A DNA stretch of 64,000 nt from Oleispira sp036960605 (lineage in GTDB: Bacteria > Pseudomonadota > Gammaproteobacteria > Pseudomonadales > Oceanobacteraceae): contig JBALXI010000002.1 in assembly GCA_036960605.1 (NCBI GenBank), positions 124,001 to 188,000 on the forward strand, in the 5' to 3' direction. The translations under genes and the position numbers were made by a program. Numbering within the stretch: the first letter of the stretch is position 1; every line of letters starts with the position of its first letter. The notes under the pieces are model-generated. The model worked only from the letters and a program-made list of their open reading frames with translations, made no database searches and was not told the DNA's origin. Shown here in pieces: positions 42,415 to 49,376 of the stretch.

Positions 42415-43398
42415 ATGAACGCTACTTTCTCTTTTACTGTTAATTCAAAGCAGGCTGATACGCATTTATTAGCCTGCTTACTTCCTGTAATTCCTTATCT
42501 ACAACCCGAGCAGTGGCAGGCTTTATTATTCGGTGTGCAGGGTGATGTCAAAGTGGATGGCATCATCGTCTGTGATGATATCTTGCTATTAGCGGGGCAG
42601 GTCGTCAGCTATACGCTTAATGATTATCAAGAAGCCGAGGTCGATGATGCTTGGTCTCTCGTGTGGTCGAATACTGAAATCTCCGCGGTGCACAAACCTG
42701 CCAATCTGCCTGTTAATCGCACCACTCGTAATGTTTATAATACGCTGATTCAATTATTACGCCGTGAAAGCCCTTGGCCCGATGCGCATTTATTACATCG
42801 CTTAGATCTTGAAACCTCGGGACTCATCTTAATTGCGCACAATAATGCGATGGCGCGTCAGTATCAATCTAAGCTAGCCCAGTTAATTAAACGCAAAGTC
42901 TATCGTGCGGTTGTGATAGGAGAGCCTGATTGGGTAAACAAGGATTTTACCTGTGACTTAGGGACGCTCGATGAAAGCCATGGTGGAACTGCGATTCGCA
43001 GCCAGATGCATGTGGTGCCTAAAGGCGAAGGCAAAGAAAGCCGTACCGTTTTTAATGTTTTAGCGAGCAAGGTCAAAGACGGTGTGAGTTATTCATTGAT
43101 CGAGTGCGAGTTATTCACCGGGCGTAAGCATCAGATTCGTGCGCAGCTAGCCCACTTAGGGCATGCCATTGTGGGGGATAAGATTTACAGTAATGGCGGG
43201 GCGTTTTATTTAAAGCGACTGGATAAAACGTTAACAGACGGCGACTATCAAGCGTTATTAACGCCCCATCATTTATTACACGCTTATGAGATTCATTTGT
43301 TCAATCTTTGGCAGCCCGAGGTTGGACAGCCAGAGGTTATTATTTTACGGGATGGTGATTTCCCTGAGTGTTGGGGAATATTCGGCTTTAGCGCTTAA
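42415..43398 (+). CDS. RluA-family 23S rRNA/tRNA pseudouridine synthase
   Basis: The catalytic motif HRLDLETSGLILIAHN carries the Asp nucleophile of RluA-type synthases. The surrounding AVHKPANLPVNRTTRNVYNTL and GRKHQIRAQLAHLGHAIVGDKIY are also diagnostic. The N-terminal 90 residues contain no clear S4 domain. Target uridine cannot be read from sequence. It is a single gene. Confidence 0.92.
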   Translation: MNATFSFTVNSKQADTHLLACLLPVIPYLQPEQWQALLFGVQGDVKVDGIIVCDDILLLAGQVVSYTLNDYQEAEVDDAWSLVWSNTEISAVHKPANLPVNRTTRNVYNTLIQLLRRESPWPDAHLLHRLDLETSGLILIAHNNAMARQYQSKLAQLIKRKVYRAVVIGEPDWVNKDFTCDLGTLDESHGGTAIRSQMHVVPKGEGKESRTVFNVLASKVKDGVSYSLIECELFTGRKHQIRAQLAHLGHAIVGDKIYSNGGAFYLKRLDKTLTDGDYQALLTPHHLLHAYEIHLFNLWQPEVGQPEVIILRDGDFPECWGIFGFSA

Positions 43399-43524
43399 AT
43401 CATGACCTTTCAATAATAAAATGTCCTTCTGTATTCTGCTGCAAAGTGTTATTTTTTGCTTATTAACTCAAATCACCTATTGGAGTACTTCAATGGGCCT
43501 TCAACATTATAGGATCTTAGAAAT

Positions 43525-44499
43525 ATGGATATTATTTTAAACATAGTAACGAACCCGCTTGCGTGGATTACCGTTGTTGTTCTTTATGCACTTAAAAAAG
43601 GCGTTTTGTTTGTACCTCAAAACCGCGGCTATGTTATTTACACTATGGGTAAATACAGCGGCACTTTGGGTGCGGGTCTAAATTTTGTAATTCCTTTTAT
43701 CCAAAGCGTTGCAGCGGATCGTAACCTGAAAGAGCAGTCTTTAGAGATCAGCTCTCAGTCAGCGATTACCAAAGACAATATCACGCTGCAAATTGATGGC
43801 ATTCTGTTTATGAAAGTAACGGATGCGGCTGCAGCGACGAACAATGTTACCGATTACAAAATGTCGGTGACTCAGTTAGCCATGACGACTATGCGTAATG
43901 CGATTGGTTCTATGGAATTGGATGAGTGTTTCCAAAACCGAGATTCTATTAACGCTAAGATTTTATCGGCGATGACGGAAGCAACAGGACCTTGGGGCGT
44001 TCAAGTAACCCGTTACGAAATTAAAGACATCACACCGCCTCAGTCTATTAAAGAAGACATGGAAAAGCAGATGACGGCAGAACGTGAAAAGCGTTCGGTT
44101 ATTCTGACGGCTGAAGGGGTTAAAATGGCCGCTATTACTCGCGCAGAAGGCGAAAGAGCGTCTATGATTCTGGGTGCTGAAGGTCAGAAAGCAGAGCAAG
44201 TATTGATGGCTGAAGCAGAGAAAGAGCAGCAAATTCTTGAAGCGACGGGTAAGGCTGAAGCGATTCGTTTGGTTGCGGATGCTGATGCAATGGCTTTAAA
44301 AACGATCGGTGAGCAAGCGGCCACGACGGGCGGTATCAAAGCGGTAGAGTTGACCTTGGCTCAGCAAGCGATTGAAGCGCACAAGGCGATTGCTGCTGAA
44401 GGAACTGTGGTTCTTACTGATGGTAATACAGGCGATAACATTTCTAATACCGTTGCCCAAGCGATTTCTGTATCCAGTGCTTTAAAATTAAACGACTAA
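43525..44499 (+). CDS. SPFH/Band 7 (stomatin-like) membrane protein, QmcA-like
   Basis: One N-terminal membrane segment (PLAWITVVVLYALKKG), then the SPFH domain (VPQNRGYVIYTMGKYSGTLGAGLNFVIPFI; RNAIGSMELDECFQNRDSINAKIL), and an Ala/Glu-rich helical C-terminal half with repeats (AEGVKMAAITRAEGERASMILGAEGQKAEQ). The 324 residues match E. coli QmcA (YbbK). The nfeD partner follows by 58 bases. The pair organises membrane microdomains and is linked with protein quality control. Confidence 0.94.
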   Translation: MDIILNIVTNPLAWITVVVLYALKKGVLFVPQNRGYVIYTMGKYSGTLGAGLNFVIPFIQSVAADRNLKEQSLEISSQSAITKDNITLQIDGILFMKVTDAAAATNNVTDYKMSVTQLAMTTMRNAIGSMELDECFQNRDSINAKILSAMTEATGPWGVQVTRYEIKDITPPQSIKEDMEKQMTAEREKRSVILTAEGVKMAAITRAEGERASMILGAEGQKAEQVLMAEAEKEQQILEATGKAEAIRLVADADAMALKTIGEQAATTGGIKAVELTLAQQAIEAHKAIAAEGTVVLTDGNTGDNISNTVAQAISVSSALKLND

Positions 44500-44557
44500 G
44501 TTAAACGGCTAAGTTTACGATTATGTTAACGCTAAGGCTTTAGCTAAAGAGAGAACA

Positions 44558-45031
44558 ATGGAACAACTTGTAGAATATTTTGCACAAAATCACGATAAAT
44601 TATTGTATGCCTTAGCGGGTATTATTCTGGTTATCGAATTAACCGTACTCGGATTAGGCGGGCCGTTGTTGTTTATCGGCATTGCGTGTGCGATTACGGG
44701 GGTATTTGTTACAACGGGTTTACTGGGCAGTTGGGAAGCGGAAGTTTTTTCGGTTGGCATTTTGTCTTTGCTTAGTGCGGTGCTTCTTTGGAAGCCACTT
44801 AAGCAGTTACAGGGGCCCAGTAAGGTCAATGACAGCAGCAGTGATATGATTGGTCAGATTGTCCCGGTGAGTGAGCAGGTAACGCGTAATGGTGGCAGCA
44901 TTCGCCATTCGGGAATTAACTGGCAAGCCCGATTAGATTCCAGCTCAAATGTTGATACGCTAGAGAGTGGTGAGCGTGTTGAGATTTGTGGTGTGGAAGG
45001 CAATGTGATGATTGTTAAAGTGCAAGATTAG
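44558..45031 (+). CDS. NfeD-like membrane protein
   Basis: 157 residues: a short N-terminal tail, two or three transmembrane segments (LAGIILVIELTVLGLGGPLLFIGIACAITGVF and EVFSVGILSLLSAVLLW), then a C-terminal OB-fold domain (DMIGQIVPVSEQVTRNGGSIRHSGINWQAR). This is the short NfeD type that partners SPFH proteins, found in its usual position. It has its own terminator. Confidence 0.93.
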   Translation: MEQLVEYFAQNHDKLLYALAGIILVIELTVLGLGGPLLFIGIACAITGVFVTTGLLGSWEAEVFSVGILSLLSAVLLWKPLKQLQGPSKVNDSSSDMIGQIVPVSEQVTRNGGSIRHSGINWQARLDSSSNVDTLESGERVEICGVEGNVMIVKVQD

Positions 45032-45049
45032 TTCTGAGTAAACGATTAA

Positions 45050-45092
45050 AGAGATGCTGTTTAAAAAGTGTTGTTTAAAGAGTGTTGTTAAA
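45050..45092. repeat. Imperfect direct repeats of about 15 bp
   Basis: GATGCTGTTTAAAAA, GTGTTGTTTAAAGA and GTGTTGTTAAAG follow each other between nfeD and its terminator. The repeats are decayed. Confidence 0.7.
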
Positions 45093-45093
45093 G

Positions 45094-45125
45094 GGCCTAT
45101 GTTGGAATCAACATAGGCCTTTTTT
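45094..45125 (+). terminator. Rho-independent terminator after nfeD
   Basis: GGCCTATGTT pairs with AACATAGGCC (10 bp, 6-base loop) and is followed by T6. Confidence 0.96.
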
Positions 45126-45152
45126 GTTTTAAACTCCGGTAATTTCGAACGG

Positions 45153-46775
45153 TTAACCCTTCATTAAATAGTCGTGATATTCTTTTCTCAAATTTATTTT
45201 CAATAACTTTCCAGTCGCAGTATGTGGCAAGCTATCAACAAAAATCACATCGTCTGGCATCCAGAACTTCGCAATTTTATTGCTTAAAAATTCTTTAATA
45301 TCGTCAGCTGTCGCAGTCGACTCTGGTTTCATGATAGCCAGCAACAAAGGGCGCTCATCCCACTTTTCATGGGCAACACCAATTACGCATGCTTCTACAA
45401 TATCAGGATGGCCGACGGCTTCATTTTCTAAGTCGATTGAGCTTATCCATTCTCCGCCCGATTTGATGACGTCTTTTGAACGATCGACGATACCGAGGTA
45501 ATGATCTGCGTCGATGGTGGCTACATCGCCGGTATCGAGCCAGCCGTTTTCAAAGCTGCTCATATCTTCATTCTTATAATACTTATTGATGACCCAAGGT
45601 CCGCGCACGAATAAGCGGCCGAAGCAGATACCGTCGTGTGGTTGGATTTCTCCTTCGTCGTTTACAATTTTCATCTCTACGCCAAATACGGGCTTGCCTT
45701 GTTTTTGCTGTAGCTTGTAGCGTTCTTCTAATGGCATGTCTGCCATGGCGCGAGTTTTTACATTGGATGTGCCTAAAGGAGACATTTCCGTCATGCCCCA
45801 AGCGTGTATTAAGAAGGCGTTATGAACTTCGTCGAATTTTTTAATCATTGAAAGCGGTGCTGCGGATCCACCGACGACGACGTTTTCAACGGAGTCGAGA
45901 CTTTTACCGATCTCGTCCATGTGGTTTAACAACATCAGCCATACGGTTGGTACGCCTAATAATAGGTCGGGTTTTTCGGACTCTATTAATTCCCAAAGTG
46001 ATGCGCCGTCCATGCCAGGTCCTGGGAATACTATTTTGGCGCCGGTCATGGCGGCTGCATAAGGCACGCCCCAAGCATTGACGTGGAACATCGGCACGAC
46101 GGGCAATACGCAGGATAGACTACTGATGCCGAGTGCTTCGCGGCTTATTTCTGATAGGGCGTGAATCATGGTTGAGCGATGGCTGTATAGCACGCCTTTT
46201 GGGTGGCCTGTAGTGCCTGAGGTATAGCACAGAGAGGCGGCTGTATTTTCGTCGAACTCTGGCCATTCTATTTGGTCAGACTCTTCACTGATGAGGCTCT
46301 CGTAACAAATAACGTTATTAAGTTTAGTCTCAGGCATGGTGGCTTCGTCGGTCAGGATGACAAAGCCTTCGACATTGGGAATCTGGTCTTGAATGGCTTC
46401 TAATAACGGCACGAAGGTGAGGTCGACAAAGATCCAGCGGTCTTCTGCGTGGTTGATGATGTAAACCAGTTGCTCGGGGAATAAGCGCGGGTTGATGGTA
46501 TGTAGTACTGAGCCAATACCGGAGACGCCAAAATACAATTCAAAATGTCGGTAGTTGTTCCATGCTAAAGTAGCGATGCGATCGGAAGGCTGCGCGCCGA
46601 GTTTTAGTAAGGCATTGGCGGCTTTTTTACTGCGCTGTGCGGCGTCTTTCATGGTGTAGCGATGGATGTCGCCTTCGCAACGGCGGCTGACGATTTCAGA
46701 TTTTGGATTGGAGCGCTGCGCGTGCTCGATTAGGTCTGAGATTAATAATGGCTTGGCCATCATGTTGCCTAACAT
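45153..46775 (-). CDS. Medium/long-chain acyl-CoA ligase (AlkK-like)
   Basis: An AMP-forming acyl-CoA synthetase of 540 residues: CYTSGTTGHPKGVLYSHRS is the P-loop motif, followed by the AWGMTEMSPLGT stretch, the GWLDTGDVATID hinge and the catalytic Lys in ATGKLLKINLRKEY. The family resembles AlkK, which activates fatty acids made from alkanes. The N-terminus KPLLISDLIEHAQRSNP is typical of this branch. AAAAGG precedes ATG 46775. Together with fadE it supplies beta-oxidation. Confidence 0.92.
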   Translation of the reverse strand: MLGNMMAKPLLISDLIEHAQRSNPKSEIVSRRCEGDIHRYTMKDAAQRSKKAANALLKLGAQPSDRIATLAWNNYRHFELYFGVSGIGSVLHTINPRLFPEQLVYIINHAEDRWIFVDLTFVPLLEAIQDQIPNVEGFVILTDEATMPETKLNNVICYESLISEESDQIEWPEFDENTAASLCYTSGTTGHPKGVLYSHRSTMIHALSEISREALGISSLSCVLPVVPMFHVNAWGVPYAAAMTGAKIVFPGPGMDGASLWELIESEKPDLLLGVPTVWLMLLNHMDEIGKSLDSVENVVVGGSAAPLSMIKKFDEVHNAFLIHAWGMTEMSPLGTSNVKTRAMADMPLEERYKLQQKQGKPVFGVEMKIVNDEGEIQPHDGICFGRLFVRGPWVINKYYKNEDMSSFENGWLDTGDVATIDADHYLGIVDRSKDVIKSGGEWISSIDLENEAVGHPDIVEACVIGVAHEKWDERPLLLAIMKPESTATADDIKEFLSNKIAKFWMPDDVIFVDSLPHTATGKLLKINLRKEYHDYLMKG

Positions 46776-46880
46776 AGTGCATACCTTTTATTATTTTAAA
46801 GCGTTCGTTTTGTTATTTTGTATTCAATCAACATTACGCATTAACGTTTTATAGCTCTATCAGTCTTTAGTATTGTTTTA

Positions 46881-46919
46881 ACTGATTGGTTTTACTGATT
46901 GGTTTTACTGATTGGTTTT
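46881..46919. repeat. Three perfect 13-bp tandem copies
   Basis: ACTGATTGGTTTT is repeated exactly three times between the acyl-CoA ligase and the methyltransferase gene, in front of the latter. A fourth, degenerate unit precedes them. Confidence 0.95.
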
Positions 46920-46946
46920 TGTATTGTTCTTATTGAGATTTTTTAA

Positions 46947-47549
46947 ATGACTAAACCTTTTTCAGAAGCGTGTTTACGTAATCAACAACCGATTGCGGAT
47001 GCGCTGCAGTCTTTATTACCGACCGCCGCGAATGTGTTAGAAATTGGCAGTGGCACGGGGCAGCATGCTGTTTTTTGTGCTCAGGCTTTGCCGCATATTA
47101 AGTGGCAGACCAGTGACTTACCTCAGCATCATGAAGGGATGCTGAAATGGATTGAGGACGCGGCTTTAGACAATGTTTTACCGCCGTTGGTATTGGATGT
47201 TGATCAGCCTTGGCCCGATTTCAGCGTCGCGACGATTAGCCATGTATTCACGGCTAATACTGTGCATTACATTGCTTGGGAGAGTGTGGTGAATATGTTC
47301 ACGAAGGTGAGTGCATTGCTGCCTGAAAAAGGCTTGTTTGTTATTTATGGACCAGTGAATGTTGCCGGGCAATATACCAGCGCAGGTAATGCGGGTTTGG
47401 ACGAGTGGCTTAAAACGTGTGTGAATCCTTTGGCTGGCATTAAGGATATTGCTGATATTGAGCAGTTGGCTAGATATCAAGGTTTGGCCTTGATCGATAA
47501 TCTAGCCATGCCAGCTAATAATCGCTTGCTGGTTATTCAGAAACAGTAA
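46947..47549 (+). CDS. DUF938 family SAM-dependent methyltransferase
   Basis: A 200-residue methyltransferase with the SAM-binding VLEIGSGTGQHAVFCAQALP, preceded by the DUF938 opening KPFSEACLRNQQPIADAL and followed by FTANTVHYIAWESVVNMF and FVIYGPVNVAGQYTSAGN. The family is common in Proteobacteria; its substrate is unknown. Confidence 0.92.
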   Translation: MTKPFSEACLRNQQPIADALQSLLPTAANVLEIGSGTGQHAVFCAQALPHIKWQTSDLPQHHEGMLKWIEDAALDNVLPPLVLDVDQPWPDFSVATISHVFTANTVHYIAWESVVNMFTKVSALLPEKGLFVIYGPVNVAGQYTSAGNAGLDEWLKTCVNPLAGIKDIADIEQLARYQGLALIDNLAMPANNRLLVIQKQ

Positions 47550-47564
47550 TTTTATAAATGCTTT

Positions 47565-48287
47565 CTAGTTGAGTCGAGCCTGAATCCATTGTGCGATGTC
47601 TTGCACTTGTTCATAACAAACCTGATGTTCCATAGGGTAGTCTTGGTATTGAGGCTGGTAGCCTAGGCTGCTGAGATCTTGTTGCGCTTTTAAACCAAGG
47701 CTTTGATCGACGACACCATCAAGGGTGCCGTGGTAAATCTGAATGTCGATGTTTTGGTTATCTTTACTCGGCACGAAGGTATTGGGTGCGGTTAGAACTG
47801 GGAAGTAGGTGGATAATCCAGCCAAGCCTGCAAGGGGTTGTGGATAAGTTAGTGCTGCGTGATACGCGACGGCGCCACCTTGAGAAAAGCCAAGCACTAA
47901 AATACGCTCGCTTTTGATGCCTCGTGCTATTTCACGATCAATTAAATTTTGAACATCTTTGGCTGAGGCCAATAGTTGGCTTTGGTTAATCGTTCGCTCG
48001 GCCGATTGCCCCGCTTTCACTTGGGTTGGCATGTCTAGAATGTCGTACCACGCTGGCATGGAAGCACCACCATTAATGGTGACGGGAATCTCAGCGGCAT
48101 GGGGGAAGATGAAGCGAATGTTGTCGAAGCCTGTTTCTTGCTGCCACATGTTTTTTAGCTCAGGCACGAGTGATGCGAAATCATTACCCGAAGCGCCTAG
48201 ACCGTGTAGCCATATAATACTGGCCGTGGCGGTATGAGTCGGTGATTCAATTTCAATGGCGGGTAAAAGGGCTGCTGAATTCGTCAT
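47565..48287 (-). CDS. Phospholipase/carboxylesterase family alpha/beta hydrolase
   Basis: 240 residues with the carboxylesterase 2 layout: IIWLHGLGASGNDFASLVPEL at the start (oxyanion region), the nucleophile in LGFSQGGAVAYHAAL (Ser in GFSQGG), the acid in YHGTLDGVVDQSLG and the His in YPMEHQVCYEQ. All three catalytic residues are present. It probably hydrolyses carboxyl esters or lysophospholipid in the cytoplasm; no signal peptide is seen. It is convergent with the methyltransferase gene. Confidence 0.92.
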   Translation of the reverse strand: MTNSAALLPAIEIESPTHTATASIIWLHGLGASGNDFASLVPELKNMWQQETGFDNIRFIFPHAAEIPVTINGGASMPAWYDILDMPTQVKAGQSAERTINQSQLLASAKDVQNLIDREIARGIKSERILVLGFSQGGAVAYHAALTYPQPLAGLAGLSTYFPVLTAPNTFVPSKDNQNIDIQIYHGTLDGVVDQSLGLKAQQDLSSLGYQPQYQDYPMEHQVCYEQVQDIAQWIQARLN

Positions 48288-48326
48288 ATTGGGAATCTTT
48301 GTCGTCTATTTACTGTCTATGGTATG

Positions 48327-48370
48327 TTAATACCAAATCATTACTACATTAATACCCAATTATTACTACG
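48327..48370. repeat. Imperfect 22-bp tandem duplication
   Basis: TTAATACCAAATCATTACTACA is followed directly by TTAATACCCAATTATTACTACG and then by a truncated third TTAATCC. It lies in the divergent gap between the esterase and the next gene. Confidence 0.88.
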
Positions 48371-48419
48371 TTAATCCGCTGAATTCTATCCCACGGTATC
48401 GTTTCGATAAGAGAGCAGA

Positions 48420-49289
48420 ATGCAAAATTTATTACCTTCATTTTTAACCCCTGATTTTTTAATCGCCAAATTCAAGTCTAAGCCTTTGATTGATCAAGCT
48501 AGCGCCGATTTTATTTTTTCTACCGTCGCTTGGATATTGCAGAATTTTGATCATGAAGAGTTTTTTAACCGTACCCGCCTAGTCGCCCCTAGTAATGAAT
48601 TCTTCCCTGGGCGAGTGAGCAGTGTTGATGAGAAAGCGCAGAACATCTTTCAACATACTTTGCGCTATGCCGGTTTGCGCCATTGGCCGTTTGAGCTTAA
48701 GTCGATGATTGAGCGTGAGACGAATAGTGAATGTCAGGTGCAGCCTGCTCCACAAGATACGTTAGCGCTTATTCACCGCAATTCGTTTCCGCAGGTTTCG
48801 ATGGCGGATGACGGTGCCGATGATTATGGTATGCAGGTGCCAGTGATTATCACTGAGCAGCCTTTATTTGTGTTTTATAACCCACAGCAAACGCTGAAGC
48901 CTGAAGATTTAAGTGCGAGTTATGCTCATGTGATTGCTCAGCATTTGATTATTCAGTCGGGTCAGCTGCCTCCGGGTGGCAATCAGTTTTTCGCTGAAGC
49001 CAGTGAAGTGCTCGCCAGTATGATGGGTTTTGGTATATTGCTAAGTAATTCAGCCTATACCTTTCGCGGTGGTTGTGGCTCTTGTTATAACGCTATGGCT
49101 AATCGTCAGCCGGCGTTAACGGAATTGGACAGTGTGTTTACTTTGGCACTGTTTTGCCGCTTAAAAGGCATTAAGACGAAAGAGGCGACGCTGCATCTGA
49201 AGAAGTACTTACGCTCAAGCTACAAACAGGCGGTGAAGCAGATAGATCAAAGGCTAGAGCAAGTGAATAATCTTAAGCAAATCGCTTAA
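48420..49289 (+). CDS. Protein of unknown function with possible degenerate zincin features
   Basis: I do not recognise the family. The 289-residue protein has no signal peptide or membrane segment. The central part AHVIAQHLIIQSGQLPPGGNQFFAEASEVLASMMGFGI has His and Glu spacing reminiscent of zinc peptidases (HxxxH followed by an ExxE helix), but the canonical HExxH is absent. A GGCGSCYNAMANRQPAL segment with a CGSC pair follows, then a basic helical C-terminus. It could be a redox or metal-binding protein. It is a single gene before the hybrid kinase. Confidence 0.6.
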   Translation: MQNLLPSFLTPDFLIAKFKSKPLIDQASADFIFSTVAWILQNFDHEEFFNRTRLVAPSNEFFPGRVSSVDEKAQNIFQHTLRYAGLRHWPFELKSMIERETNSECQVQPAPQDTLALIHRNSFPQVSMADDGADDYGMQVPVIITEQPLFVFYNPQQTLKPEDLSASYAHVIAQHLIIQSGQLPPGGNQFFAEASEVLASMMGFGILLSNSAYTFRGGCGSCYNAMANRQPALTELDSVFTLALFCRLKGIKTKEATLHLKKYLRSSYKQAVKQIDQRLEQVNNLKQIA

Positions 49290-49376
49290 TGAATAGTGCA
49301 AAAATGTACGGCAAAACTCCGCGCTCTAAGCTATACCTATAAGAGTATGTTGTTAATTTAGAGCGAGTTTTTCTAC

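Noticed and set aside
46881..46919. CRISPR array
   Set aside because: The units are 13 bp and directly adjacent without spacers; no cas genes are present.
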